Of a DNA stretch of 64,000 nucleotides, positions 26,285-38,822 are shown one piece after another. The notes under the pieces were generated by a model. That model saw nothing but the letters and a program-made list of their open reading frames with translations. It had not been told where the DNA came from and did not search any database. Position numbers and translations under genes: made by a program. Within the stretch, counting starts at the first letter, position 1; each line of letters begins with the position of its first letter. The stretch covers positions 1 through 64,000 of the forward strand of contig JAEUWP010000434.1 in assembly GCA_018524725.1 (NCBI GenBank). Direction: 5' to 3'. The DNA comes from Podaxis mareebaensis. Taxonomy: Eukaryota > Basidiomycota > Agaricomycetes > Agaricales > Agaricaceae.

Positions 26285-27033
26285 TCAAGGGCGGGCTCCA
26301 ACCGAGAGTGTTCCGGCCTTAGTAGCCTCCACAGCTGGGAGTCTATCCATCTTTTCGATCCACGCCACGATTCTGGGACTAGCGACCTCCGACCACTCAG
26401 GAACTGTCCTGAGGTCGGCGAGTAGGGGATAGAGGAAAAAGTCCGCCCAGCTTGGCCTCGACCCGTACGCGTACCCCTCCGGAGCCATCAGGGTCTCAAT
26501 AACCCCGAGGTAATGACGTAATTTCTCAACTCCCTCCTTAATTTGAATTCTAACTTCCGCATCAGAGGGACGGCCATCGTCCAATGCCTGCACTCGTGGT
26601 TTCACAACTCCATACTCTACGGTCGGGAAACCTGGGAGAAATTATTTTGAGTCCCATATGGGTAGATAGTCGACCGGATGACTGTTCGCTTACCTAGGAA
26701 TGCTAGGAGACTGACCATTTCCCACATTTTCTCCTCAACCGCAGCACCTCCTTCACCTGCAGAAATATGGAGACTGGGCTCCGGGGCGATGCGATCGATG
26801 AATCTAACAATCGCATGGCTCTCTCGGAGGAGGATATCATCGACTTTCTTGCCATCGATCTCGTGGATGACGAGCGTTGGTAAGAATCCGAAGGGGTGAT
26901 AATGTTTTGCGAGATCTGAGTGTGGCGTAGTTGCAGTTTGGTTGTACTTTAGCCCTTTGTACTGCAAACCCAACGCAACTGTGCGCGTGAAGGTAGAGTA
27001 AGGGGTTCCGATGAGGGTGAAGGGTACAGACAT
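26285..27033 (-). CDS. glutathione S-transferase
   Basis: Predicted 228-residue cytosolic GST; one intron, 26693-26632, keeps phase. The N-terminal thioredoxin-like domain runs from FTLIGTPYSTFTRTVALGLQ through GFLPTLVIHEIDG to the glutathione-contacting ESHAIVRFIDR stretch. The helical C-terminal domain contains SRPSWADFFLYPLLADLRT and ends KAGTLSVGARP. Length fits the family. The start at 27033 places the thioredoxin fold right at the N-terminus; an in-frame ATG at 27081 would add 16 residues. It is in the same orientation as the catalase, so a shared oxidative-stress role is possible but unproven. Confidence 0.9.
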
Positions 27034-28315
27034 GTTGCGGGATGTGCTCAAGTGACTATGGGACTGGTTGGGCAATCTCATAAGAGCAACCCGGGTATAG
27101 ATATCATATGTTCACGATCATTAAGCTCCAAACAAAAACTCCCACACATCAGGACCCAGGAATTACAATATCCCAAGCTTCACCGTGGCGAATTTGTCAC
27201 GGGCCCAATGCTCCTGCAAGAGCGGAAGTTTACATAGACCAGAGAAAAGAAGGCAACATCCACACAGCTCAATGTTCTCGTGACATAGCGAAGCCATCTC
27301 CTCCGACCAAGCGAGACATCGGTTCAGCGAACGATGACATGATGCGACGGAGCATGTTGTAGATAACCGCGACAACCACGGCGAGTACTTAGGATTACCT
27401 TTCCTAAGGAGGGCAAATCGCAGGAGCAACATCGGGTTCTTTGCATGGGTTCAAGCGCCTCCAACTTTTGTGGTTGAGGTCTTGATGCATATCAATTGAG
27501 TATGCCAGTTTCCTACGCCACGTGACATGATGGGCTAAAAATATCCGAGGGTTGAGCTTGGCATCTTCGATCTTTGACTCGGAAATGGCGACACCTGTCT
27601 GGTTCCTGATCGACTCAACCGGCTACATGTTCAGTGGCTTAGCAGTGGCAGGCAGTGGTATGCGATCCCGCGAAACGCAGCAGGTGGTAGCGGTCTTCCT
27701 GTGGCTGCGAAACATCTTTGACAATTGCCGACTGGCAACAATGTCACTTTAACCCTCATTTAGTCGAGCTGCCTAGGCTGGCCCATCCCCGGGTGCGTTC
27801 TCCTTCACGGTAACGGTTGTCTTTACTACCCATCAACGCCGATACTTTCAAAGGAAAGTGGAGTGCGTTGACTGTACGGAGTAGAGTCCGTCTAACTCGG
27901 TAATCTGCCGTTGTTCCGACCGTCTTGTGTTGTTGGTGATGGTTGGCGACCTGTTGGCACGGAAGTGCAGTCGTAACCAGTAAGCGCTGACATTGACATG
28001 AGTAACTTTCAAAAATTCCCGTAGCCGATGTAAACCACAAAGTCAGGGAACCATGTGCATTTGTTGATATTATCCAAGTTCTTCATTCATTGACTATACA
28101 GCACTACTTCAATGACGTTCTTCGCCGAGGCGATTGTCTGTATAATATATCAGAATAGTGTGGATACATAGTGGCTGACAATCCAAAATGGAAAATCGAG
28201 ATCATTACAGCACCAGGAACGCCAATTCGGAGAATCCAAAAACAGCACCACCATCACCGTAATTCAGAAACCTCGAATTGGGTATTGAGCTGCTTCTCTC
28301 GCCAACCGCGTTAGC
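27034..28315. other. intergenic, no gene recognised
   Basis: No reading frame here shows recognisable protein similarity or a consistent splice plan. Confidence 0.5.
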
Positions 28316-28414
28316 TTACACCCGAGCGACAGTACCATGCTGCTGGAACTTCTCATCCGGATCTTGGGTGCTCATTACTTGAATGGTTCCAGTTCTCTGG
28401 GTGTTTTCACCCAT
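28316..28414 (-). CDS. possible very small ORF (32 codons) or first exon
   Basis: ATG at 28414 opens a Gln/Thr-rich peptide (MGENTQRTGTIQVMSTQDPD, then EKFQQHGTVARV) and stops at a TAA that overlaps a good donor sequence (gtaagc). It may be the first exon of a small gene whose next exon lies near 28140 after a ttatacag acceptor. It has no CaaX box, so it does not look like a mating pheromone precursor. Family unknown. Confidence 0.3.
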   Translation of the reverse strand: MGENTQRTGTIQVMSTQDPDEKFQQHGTVARV

Positions 28415-28696
28415 GGTATACTTAGGATTTAATTTTTTCCTTTTCTCATTTTATGCACACACATACTTTCCGAATAGATGACTGTAAACAGAAAGATGGG
28501 GAAAGAAGTTGTGTATGTAGTGAGAGATACATGAATATTATACTGTGCGTGTCAGAGTAGAATTTGCTTCATCATTCATCTAAGACGTTTCAACTTTTTG
28601 CGTTCTGGGATTTTCCCTCAAGTACCTATTGGGTTTCGGGAAGCAGGTCTCAGTTACCGAAGACATGTGTGCGAATTATTGTGAAACCGACTTACC

Positions 28697-29735
28697 TTAC
28701 GCTCCAAGCACTTCAGAAGGAGACAACTCCTTGTAAGGAGTAGTCGCCGAAACGTTCTCATCCAGCAGGTAATACTGCTCGAACTCCCGGGAGTCGGGCT
28801 CTCCATAGTTCTTCAAATCCGGGCTAACCGGGATAGGGTCATACTTGACCAACAAACTGCGAACCTTAGCAAGGGCAGCAGCGCGCTTCGCATCAGTGCT
28901 GAACAAAATATCGAAGATCCACTTGGGTTGGAAGACGATGGTGACACCCTTGGCGTAGCGAGAGCGGCGTGTTTGATGAGCCGGAGTTTGAGCGACGGTG
29001 AAGAAGGGTTCACCAGCAAAGCAGAAGCACCATTTGGCGTCATCGATGGTGCGGGGAATATGAGCAGGCCAAGGCTTCTTGTCGAGCTTCGCGACACCGT
29101 CAAGGAGCTTCCAGAAAAGGCTGTGGTATTCATCAACTGTGCGGGGGTTGTCGTTGTGTTTGGCGAGAAGGACCAGAGAAGTGTTCGGACCCATGTTTCG
29201 TGCCTTGGGTAAGTAATCGGCGAGGCAATCGGCCAGTTGGCGAATGTGGCGGGGGTCCGAGAGGTCATCGGAGTCAATGAAAGTATAAACTTGATTATCG
29301 GCCTTGTAGCCTTTGGTAGCGTAGATGCATGGGAAGATGAGTTCTTCGTCAAGAAGGACTCGGCTATATTCATCGTACGCGGTTCTTTGCCAGGTGCCTT
29401 CAGGGTACAGTGCTGTGACTTGGGCCCTGCAATGCGATAGGGTCAGCAACGTCTCCAAAAAGAGATTGGGTGTTCCGTCTATGTACCTCGTTAAGGGTTT
29501 TGCAGGCGTCGACTGTGTCAGGGGAAGCTTTCGCTCAACTGCGACCTATGGAAGAACGAATGAGTTCCCGGTTTCTTCAACGGACCCGGCGTTCAAACTA
29601 TACCTTCGCATCTGACACCTTATGTTTAACTTCCTTGGCAACAGTGGGAAGACGTTCGTAGGCGACGATGGCGAACAAGGCAAGGACGACACCGCCAACG
29701 ACAAAAGAAGGAAGCGTAAGCGTGAATGAAGACAT
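28697..29735 (-). CDS. YqcI/YcgG-family protein with N-terminal membrane anchor
   Basis: Predicted 306 residues; introns 29603-29546 and 29486-29427 keep phase. Residues 8-26 are a hydrophobic helix (SFVVGGVVLALFAIVAYERL), suggesting a membrane anchor with the bulk on one side. The main domain resembles the bacterial YqcI/YcgG family: ELIFPCIYATKGYKADNQVY, the ARNMGPNTSLVLLAKH segment, DAKWCFCFAGEPFFTVAQTP, and GVTIVFQPKWIFDILF. The biochemical function of this family is unknown to me. It is minus strand like the GST and catalase but separated by 1.6 kb. Confidence 0.8.
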
Positions 29736-31658
29736 GCTAGGAAGATGGGCTCTGTGTGGTTTGATCAATGGAAGTGGAAGGTTGAGAGGTCGAGTGGACT
29801 GGGGCAATTAGGCCACCATGCCTTTCATTTTATATGGAGAGGTCTGTTGCCTCGAGAAGGACTTGTAACAATCCCCTTGGAGGTTTGTCTTGTCAAGCAG
29901 ATGGCAGGAGCGTCGGACATTCCAAAGGGGCATGCATAGATGGCTTGTAGATTCACCGGTGTTCTGGCAGCGTTTGGCATCAGCTTCGTTGGTCATTTGA
30001 AAAAGAAGTCTGCTCGATAGGATCGGCGGAAAGACAACATGGTGGGATCCACCATGCCCGAGCAGCTTTGGTTTCTTGACGTGCGAAGCCATACTTCCTG
30101 TGCAATCGCCGGCTGGCGATCTAGGAAGAGCCTTGTAGCGGAGCTTCTTATCACGTATGTTGCAATAGTCATTTTGGCTTTTCGGAGTGGATTCTATCAT
30201 GTGAAACGAATATTTAGAGTCGATAGGCATATGAATGAATTCTGAATACTCATAAAAGGTTTAATGATTTCCTGGGTGACATGGCATAATAAGATCCCAT
30301 GATTTCCACGCATTTATCCTTGATTGAATATATGCGTGTGGAACGTCAATACCAATCCTATTAGTTCTAGGAATCTGGTTTTCTCACTGTTGAGTGTGTC
30401 GACTGAAGGAAAGGTTGATACGAGCCGCGGCAAGCGTTTTGGGGACGTAACCTCAAGTTACCCTTGTGCCCCTGCCTTTGCGTTCACACTAAGTCTATCT
30501 TTCCAGTCATTTCTCCGGTGTTCCCGATGTAATTTCGAGTAGAAAGAGGTTGGGGGGGTCAAGAGGCTGACGATAAATCACTGCTCGACTCGAATGTCGA
30601 CCAGTCAGTAAGATTCTCGAGAACGTCTCAGAAGACATTTCGACAAGGTCATTTAGCATCGAAGACCAATGTTACCATCCACTCACAGTTGCCTGGGTGA
30701 TGGCTTTGGCCGGACTATTTGAAAAAGCCTAATGAAGCGGTGTGATTGTATGTCTCGGCTGTGAACACGGGGCTTTGTGTGGACAATCCCCGCATCTTCT
30801 TTGGAGTGCAACGGCCTGTTTGGTGGATCGACCCGTCGCCAGTTTCTTCTATGACTCAACATATGCAGAAGCCACCGAAAGCCACTATAGGACGGATCTT
30901 GCGGTCGTGAAAGTAGACATGTTTTCACGTTCGGAGCACCTGTGAGGCCTCATCTTGGCGTCCTCGTGGTGGGCGTCTCGGATAAGACGATAAAGTGACT
31001 CCACTGTATCTTGGGGTGATGGGGAATTCTTGTGTTTGTGTGAGCAAGAGGCGGGTAAATTCTTAGCAGTGAAAAGCCAGGACGACAACCGCTTGCTCAA
31101 CGTCTTGAAGGCCTAGCCAAAAGCTACCGGCAGGTGGCGTATTTCATGGCGTATGTATCTACCCGGAGCCAGGTGAAATTCTTGGACGAAGTGCCACGAA
31201 ATGGAAGCTGATGTCTGTGACCGTTTATCTGGTTAAGGTGTTAACAAGCTCAAGCGACACCACAGTGGAACAGCGAAGGACGCCAGTGCGTCATCCTGTG
31301 CTTTGGAGTTGTATATTGAAGGTATCGGTGAGAGTACGAAGTACTTTTCATGCGGCTGTGTAGGCGTTCACTAATGAATTTTTTTGGCTGTGGGACTGCA
31401 AGGCCGAATGAATGTCCCACGCTTCCCTGATGCAAGCATCATCATAGCTTCGGAAGCAGTGTTCGACACGCATTTCAGCGTTTAGCTTTGACAGATTATC
31501 CCGCCTGAACCTCATCGAAAGTCCGTCGCAGCAACAGGGAGTCCGGGCTCTTGTTCTCGTGAATCAACCTAATTTCCGAGTCCCACACTGCCGTCGCGTG
31601 ATATCCTACGTGACATCCGACAAACTCAGTTTCGGACTTGCAATTGCCCTTGCGGCGG
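29736..31658. other. intergenic, no gene recognised
   Basis: About 1.9 kb between the divergent YqcI/YcgG-type and GH47 genes. Reading frames are short and unconvincing on both strands. Confidence 0.5.
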
Positions 31659-34252
31659 ATGGCAGAGTACTACGACATGGATGAGTCCCCACTCCGACAT
31701 AGGCGAATGGAAGGAGATGGTGAAGTGAACGGTATTCTTATGGACGATGATGTTCGTGGAATTTTGTGTGGTTTCAGTGTATCCCCACGCTAATTCCTGG
31801 TTTTCCTAGTACCATCCTCGCAAACGCCAGAGAAGACGTCTTCTAACATTTCCCAAAGTATTTCTTGGCATTTTCACCTTCATTTCCATTGCCCTTCTTC
31901 ACCAGGTGAGTGAATACCGGTTATTTATTGGCACATCACTTATACGACAGTTATTACGATAGTATGGGCTCATCCATGTTCCGTTTCTAACCCAAGTGGA
32001 TACCTGGAGGCCGATTCCTACGAGGGGAAAGCCCACATCTGGAGTTGACGCGCAGAAGAGAAATGCAATAGTGGAGGCTTTCAAAGTATGGACCCCTGGA
32101 CCAGTAGCTTTGCCTTTTCTGATTCATGACCATCACAGCACTCGTGGTTCGCCTACGGTTCGTCTAACCAGCTCTGAATCCTCCCCAGATCTGTAGGTTT
32201 ATTTACCCAACTGCATTCAGAAAGGGATGCCATGGGTGCAGACGAGTACCACCCCATTAGCCACAGGGGGTCCAACTTTTCGTCACATGGTGGAATCGGG
32301 TACATGGTGATCGATGCTATTGATACCATGTATCTCATGGGTTTGGAGGATGAGTATAAGCGGGCGCGACACTGGTTGGCATCCAAGCATACCTTCAATC
32401 GCGAAGGAAACTTCAACACTTTTGAGGTGCGCGCTTGCCTCTCATTTCCTGCATCTTCATTCACCGCAGAGCAGACAACCATTCGTGTTCTTGGCGGCCT
32501 CCTCTCAATATACCATTTGAGCAAAGACCAGCTGTACCTCGAGAAGGCCACAGACCTCGCCAATCGCATGCTTCCCATCTTCGACACTCCATCTGGCCTT
32601 CCGCTTTCTATGACCAACCTTGGCCTGCAGAAAGGTGTTGATGACCCATACAGAGCAGGTCTCGTCAGTACTGCAGAGGCAGCCACGCTCCAGCTCGAAT
32701 TTCGATATCTCAGTCACGCAACTGAGAATCCTATCTATTGGGACAAGGTAGAAAAGGTACAGATGCGATCTTCGATTCTAAATTGACCCGAACTCAGGAA
32801 GCCAAAAATGTTAGGTGATGAGAGTTATTAAGAACTCTAAAGTACCTTCAAACCTCGTGCCTATATATATGAAGTGCGTTCCTCAACCCAAGGGATAATC
32901 TGGATTTACGTATTCTACCTTCCAGCGCGAATACCGGCCTCTTCTTGGATTCAGAGATTCGCTTAGGATCTCGGGGCGATTCTTATTATGAGTATTTATT
33001 GTATGTGACCATGTCTTATCTTAAGTCTTCACGACTATGTATTTACCTCGCGTCACACAGGAAACAGTATCTTCAGACTGTATGCACGCTTTCTTTCATC
33101 GAGGCTCACACTCATGCTGACCGCATCCGACAACAGAATAAAACGGAACATGTATACCGTCAAATGTATGATGCAGCGATGCAAGGCATACACGACAAAC
33201 TCCTCGTCAAAGGCGTTAAAAATGGTCACACATTCACAGCAGAACTATTACCCACTCACTCCAGAGATTCCCACAAGTAAGTCCACATCCCTCAACCTCA
33301 TTCACTCCCCCATTTATTCAACGCAACGACTCAAGCAAATATACCCTCTCACGAAAACAAGATCACCTCGTATGCTTCCTCGGTGGCTCCCTCATGCTCG
33401 GCGCAACCACAGTCGGTACACGCGGCACACAAGTTTCACGACCACCTCGAGGAAAGCAGCTAACAAGCATCGGAAAACGGGATTGGCAAACTGGGTATGA
33501 GTTGATCGAGACATGCATCGATACGCACAATACCGCCACGTGAGTTGATTTAAAAAAATATATGCGTTGCGATATGACAGCTGACATATTGATGGTTGTT
33601 TTGATGTTTTTTTTTTTGGGCGTTTCAGAGGACTTTCACCTGAGATTGTGTATTTCTATTCGCCGGAGGAAGCACAGCGGCAAGGAGCTGAGCTGGAAGC
33701 CGATTGGTACATCAAGGGTGCAAGGTGAATCTCTTCAGTGGCTCGACTGCCTAACAGTTTCCCTAACGACTTCTCTCCCCAGACGAGGTGCATGGCCGGT
33801 CTATGATGCTCGGTACATCCTTCGTCCGGAGACTGTCGAATCAATCTTCCTCGCGTACCGTCTCACTGGAGATTCTCGATATCGAGATATCGGTTGGAAG
33901 ATCTTCAAGTCGATCGAGAAACATTGTAGGTTGGAAGGGGGAGGGTATGCGAGCGTGCTGAATGTGGATGATACGCATAGTCAGAAAGATGACAAGATGG
34001 AGACATTTTGGCTGGTATGTTTCTCCTCTTTTGACTACTTGTTCGGTACCAGCTCACGGGGACGATGTAGAGCGAAACGCTCAAGTATCTGTATCTCTTG
34101 TTTGAGGATGAAAGTGTGATTCCACTGGATGGTAAGGGCTTTGATGGTTTCACATTCCGATTGTTGCTAATCGATGGATAGAATACGTATTCAACACCGA
34201 GGCTCACCCGTTACCAATATTTACACCAGCCCATCCGCTTGCTGACTTCTGA
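31659..34252 (+). CDS. GH47 class I alpha-1,2-mannosidase
   Basis: Type II membrane glycosidase of the ER/Golgi that trims N-glycans or takes part in ER quality control. The N-terminus is short and cytosolic, then a basic stretch (YHPRKRQRRR) precedes one transmembrane helix (VFLGIFTFISIALL). The catalytic domain shows HSWFAYERDAMGADEYHPIS, GIGYMVIDAIDTMYLMGLED, TTIRVLGGLLSIYHLS, LFLDSEIRLGSRGDSYYEYL, HLVCFLGGSLMLGATT, the ILRPETVESIFLAYRLTGDS block, METFWLSETLKYLYLLFED and the C-terminal VFNTEAHPLP motif whose Thr binds calcium in this family. There are about ten short introns; clear ones are at about 32086-32138, 32162-32220 and 33724-33781. The exon 1 donor is uncertain (gtgaac near 31725 gives the best frame). 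It ends shortly after the NTEAHP motif, as usual. Confidence 0.9.
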
Positions 34253-35093
34253 AGAGATATCGCGTGGCGCAAGATCTTTTGTTGTGGAGTTCCAAGATCG
34301 AGACAATGATTGTCGTGTTGTGACATACCATGGACATGTGTATCGGTTCCTCGATTTGGACTGCGGAGCGGTGTATCTCCACGCGTTCCAATTACAATAG
34401 ACAACCTTGTTCCTTGCGACCTAGGATGTACGATGTTCCTTCAACGATCGAGATGTAATATGAGATTAGCTAGGCGTTTGCTAAACATGTGGGGTTGTCG
34501 ATTCGAGCGGGTCTTTGTTAACTTTATTGGATTCATTGGTGAATGCGCCTCATCTATCTAGGAATTCAGCGAGTGCAGCCAATTGCCAATAGTTCCTGCC
34601 TTGGTGAAGATATACATGACCGAGTGCGTTCACACAGGCAACATCATCGGTGGTAAGCTGCTTCAGGAGATCTGTTGTGCTCACAGTCGAGGTTATATCG
34701 AGAATTTAGAATTATTGCTGGTTGATTGTAGTCCCAAGAAATCGAGCTCTGGTATGAATATAGTAAGCAAGCATGGGGGAACTCAGGGGAAAGGAGGCTG
34801 AGCACTGCAGCGAGATCAACGAGATCTCGTCCATTCTAGTTTCTTACGTCTACGCGAACGCGCGATTCACATCATGTATACCTGACGGGTCGAGTTGCTC
34901 TTTGATAAAAATAGGCCGCAATTTGTGTATACATGTATATAGAAAAAAATTTAGTAAGAAAAAACGCCAGATTGACAGACGAGAGTCGAGTGCGAGCACA
35001 ACATCAGGGAGCGAAGAGCGTACCAGTCAAGGTCACGCCCATCCCGAAAACTCTTCAACATACTCTTCCTCCTCATCATCTAAATCAGATAAT
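34253..35093. other. intergenic
   Basis: 3' region of the mannosidase plus sequence in which no gene is recognised. It is A-rich around 34905-34975. Confidence 0.5.
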
Positions 35094-35545
35094 TCAAATC
35101 AGATCATCCCTCCGTAGGGCACAATGCTCACCTATCAATTCAAAATCATTCGTATCAGCAGCTAGCAGCAGCTCTCGCAAAGTCATGCTCCTTTGCAACT
35201 CTTCCCCTCCTTCCCAATCACGATCAACCTCAACCCCAGACATCGACGACATTTTTCCTACCCCATCACCTTCCCACGTCTCTTCGTCATCCTCAGCACC
35301 CAATAAATACATCGAACCAGTGGCAGTGGCGGCTAAGAGGGGCAACGCCACCAACGGTTCCTCAAACGTCATCACACTAGACCGACGCGGCGGCCGCCTA
35401 ATCGTCCTAGGCGTCTTCTGACCTGACATCCATATCTTGTTGAGGAGTGCTTTAGATCGGGGCGTCGCGAGATTAATGTCTTCAGTCGAGTCGTCTTCGG
35501 TTGCGAGGACATCACTAAATTTTTGGATCCTGGGCCAGGGAATAT
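35094..35545 (-). CDS. hypothetical acidic protein, possibly 5'-truncated
   Basis: A coding-looking frame: IQKFSDVLATEDDSTEDINL, then KTPRTIRRPPRRSSV, an Ala/Leu segment, and an acidic tail ending in ELIGEHCALRRDDLI. The frame extends to 35633, but coding character fades at about 35545, next to a short tandem repeat and the accessory block. The first well-placed ATG is at 35429. It may be the 3' part of a host gene whose 5' end was lost. No family recognised. Confidence 0.45.
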
Positions 35546-35550
35546 AATTT

Positions 35551-35590
35551 GCACCGGAGGCAATAATCCAGCACCGGAGGCATAATGTTG
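35551..35590. repeat. 20-bp tandem repeat at the edge of the accessory block
   Basis: Two adjacent 20-bp units share the perfect 12-mer gcaccggaggca (35551-35562 and 35571-35582), each followed by an AT-rich ataat-like sequence. It lies where the truncated ORF ends, so it may mark an insertion or excision scar. Confidence 0.55.
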
Positions 35591-35633
35591 CACAAGTGTG
35601 ATGAGGGGGGTTGTAATGGCAGGTCCCGCTCAC

Positions 35634-36318
35634 GTGAACTGCAAAATGTCTGTAATACTTGCACCACAGTGCTTAGCCTCCACCAGTCAAACCAGGCTGG
35701 TAGTATATGATGATAGATACCACTCCGCTGTGCAATGAAAACAGACTACCAAACACTACCTATCAGATTCTTCTGCACGCTATTGTCGGTTGGCAGTGGA
35801 GTGACCCTGCAGGGTAATAACGCATCAAGCTACCAGGTGGTGCTGACCTGGCATAACGGTTGTGCACATGATATGCATATATATTGGCGAGGCTGAGTGA
35901 GAGACTACTATCATGCTCGGAATAATGGTGTAGATAGGCCACATGGATCTTTCTGTGGCTAAATGGAATATTGCTATCATTTCCGCGATGCTATTGTAAG
36001 TATGGCTGGTTCATTACCGCAGTGGACCTCAGTGCAGGTTTACCACAGGTGTCAAAATAGTGATGTAAGTGACCAATATAGACCACTATGGAGTCACAGG
36101 AGACGTCATTATAATATGGCTTTAGGGTGTCATTAAGCAACAGGCCCACGGACATTTGCATACGGCATTCCATTCAGGAACCAGTTTGGTCGCTTCAATA
36201 GTGAATATTATAGAATTTGTTTATCCTACATATGATATACTACGCGCAGGGTGAAGTAAATTACTTGCTAGAATGGACAATTTCATACTGGATTTTCAAC
36301 AGATGTAGTGATGCGCGC
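35634..36318. other. non-coding left part of the transposon block
   Basis: AT-richer sequence with no open frame of note; expected to hold the element's left terminus and subterminal repeats. Repeated gcacc, tgtgca and cagtg-type motifs are scattered through it. Confidence 0.4.
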
Positions 36319-37877
36319 TCACTGAACAGCTAGCTTCTGATGGGAAGAGCGATGGGGATTAGTTGATGGAAGAGTGCGGCCTGGAAAAATCTGTCTGGAG
36401 TAATGCACATCAATAACTTGCTGGCCTGGATATCATAAAGTGTTGACACACCTGTTCCACCAGTTGAGGAGTGCTGAAATGCGAGCCTTTGCTGCAGCGT
36501 TAGGAACATCTTCAAAATAGTCAACAAGGAAATTATAAAAATCAGGAAAGCTAAAGCCATTGTAGTTCTCGGTCCAGATGGTGGCGTCTGTCAGATTGAA
36601 AATCAGCTATCACCAAAATCAGTACCTGGGCTCTCAAAGAAGACAGTATTGCAGTGCTAACCATGACAGCAGAGTAAGCAATTGCACGACCAGTGACCCT
36701 TCCATCCATCTGAAGAAGCATTGCATTATTAGCCTTTGAGCTTCCTCGGCACACTGGGCTTTTCTGCTTTTGGTGTGGTCCGTGCTTGTCTAAGTTTGTG
36801 AAATGATTGTCGTCAACAGAAGGTGAAATGAAGATTGCATGAAACATCTATTATGAGTGGCAGTGTTGATTGAAATCAATGACATATGCAATTTAGACAC
36901 AATAAACAGAACATACCAGAAGTAGCCAGCGGCTGCGCAAAAAGCCATGTTCTATATTCTCAGGGTCGCTGCCATTGTCTGGATACAAACAGCGTAGAAA
37001 ATAATTTCCATTGACATCTGAAGTGCCATTCCGGATGCTAGCACGAATACTGTAGAGAGGTATTAGCACTTAGAGCTCTTATAAGAGAGTTAGACACACT
37101 TTGGATCATCCCAATCAACATCAATGGGAGATAGAAGTTTTCCACATACATTGTGTTGGAGGCCACGGTTTTCATGCAACTTTGGATGGAGCATAACTGC
37201 AGGGTTGAGCTTCTCATTCACCCAGAAGGCAAGTTCTTCCTTGATCCGGGCATTGTCGTCATTCCGAGCAGAGTTAGCCCCATTCTGAAGCTAGTGAAGC
37301 CGTATTTCAGTGAAGAAGATATAAGTAATATTCTGACATAGTACCATACCTCGTTAACATAATTAGTAAGTGCGTTGAGGTCAGGACTCTTGAGTAGCTC
37401 TGCAATTTGAGGGGTGGCCTTGATAAGGAGGTTGTAAGTGGTGAAGGTGCGATCCTGCCTGTGAAGTCATAGTCAAGTCAGAGTGCTATGTACGCTATGA
37501 TAGGATAGGTGACATACGCCTGAGCTTTCTTGGCCTCATCCTCATTTGTAGATAGTTGGCCAGAGTCATCTAACTCATCATCTATCTCTGCAAGAGCACG
37601 ACGGTCTGCTTCACTTGTAATTGCTAGAATATTCTCGAAGCATGACACAAGCTGTCAGATGGCACGGCCATGGGTGACAGTAGTGCTATGAGGGTCTGAG
37701 CACAGCATAAAAGCAAATTAAAAAGTAAACCTACAAAGGCCTTTTGCACTGAGACACTCTAGTGAGCTTGCTTTGAGCACTGCGAAGCTGGCGTTTGAGG
37801 ATAGTGACCTCCTCCTTTGGTGGAGCTGGCAATTGGGGCTCAGAATCAGACTCAGTAGAAGAGAGGTGGTGGCTCAT
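36319..37877 (-). CDS. DUF6698-like protein
   Basis: Multi-exon gene of a family common in Agaricomycetes, of unknown function and often near transposons. Exons read MSHHLSSTESDSEP, then a basic coiled-coil-like LKRQLRSAQSKLTRVSQ, then DRRALAEIDDELDDSGQL, DRTFTTYNLLIKATPQIAEL, the HVCGKLLSPIDVDWDDPKV segment, LRSRWLLL, a MFHAIFISPSVDD exon, GRAIAYSAVM, and the closing FSFPDFYNFLVDYFED and ALLNWWNRQIFPG region. The stop is at 36319. The last intron lies roughly 36440-36385. Family assignment rests on the LYPD/W...IFxSP and AYAAVQ...WNKQIFG-like pattern. The 5' end is uncertain: the ATG at 37877 fits, but the Pro/Ser-rich ORF at 38216-38822 may supply earlier exons. Confidence 0.65.
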
Positions 37878-38215
37878 TGGTATGCAACTGGGACAGCAAG
37901 CGAATAACTGGCTTCTCTTTTATCATCTGGAGAATCATAGCTCAGTCCGCAATATAGAAATTGAGAGACTGTCACCTATTCAAGGATTCTCAAATGTCAC
38001 CCAAAAGACTACCCCTCCATTCTCGGACACTGCATAAGGAGGAACTCCGCTGCACTAATAAAGACAGTGTATGGCAGCATACAGAGAGATTCATTCTTGA
38101 CAGCAAGGTACATTCTGTAAGGCACAGTGTGAACTGCAAATAGTAATTGTAGTACAAGTACAAAATCTGGCTATTTGGCTTTCTTGATCTTGTAATGAAA
38201 ATCACCTTCCAGAAT

Positions 38216-38822
38216 TCAATTGGAACCTGACCCTGCAGCACCCATAGTTTCACCTGCATTGCCAAAAGCAGTCTGAGGCATAGAGGATGCAGTCTTGTTC
38301 TGAGGGTTTCGCAAGCGAGCACGCTGTTGTGCTATAGACACCTCATTTGCGTCTTCAAGATCTAATTTGTAGAATTAGTAGAGTATCTCTAGAAATATGG
38401 AATACCTTACCTGCAATCGCAAATTTCCTCTTGAGCGAACTGGACTGATCTTCTTCAGCTGGACTCGAAGCTCTTTCAGTTGGAATGGGAGATGGAGAAG
38501 GGGGATGTGGAGTTGGAGCGTCTGGTACAGTAGTGGTAGCTGGACTTGGAGAGCAGGAGATAGAGTCCAGGCCCAGTAGGAGGGATGGGTTGCTCTCTAA
38601 GCTGTTTGTGCTACTGCTACCATGCCTGGCACTCGCGGAGGGATTTTTGTTCTTCAACTGATTGGCACGAAAAATCAAAGGGATACGCTTGGTAGGGAGA
38701 GGAGTTTCTGGTACTAGAGGACTGTTATGGGCTGGGTTACCAGTGGTGGTCTGAGGAGTGGTGTTGGGCTTAGCCCGCCGTATCAACTTTGGGTGATCTG
38801 GAGTAGAAGGTTGATCTGGCAT
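38216..38822 (-). CDS. Pro/Ser/Thr-rich protein of unknown function
   Basis: Two exons (intron 38410-38362, in phase) encode 185 residues: MPDQPSTPDHPKLIRRAKP, repeated Thr/Pro stretches, then SSSLKRKFAIA and DLEDANEVSIAQQRARLRNP. It is low complexity and probably disordered, with basic patches that could act as nuclear localisation signals. It may be a separate gene or the 5' exons of the DUF6698-like gene immediately downstream on the same strand. The 37878-38215 gap holds nothing else. Confidence 0.5.

Noticed and set aside
28316..28414. Mating pheromone precursor
   Set aside because: No C-terminal CaaX box and no pheromone receptor gene in the window.
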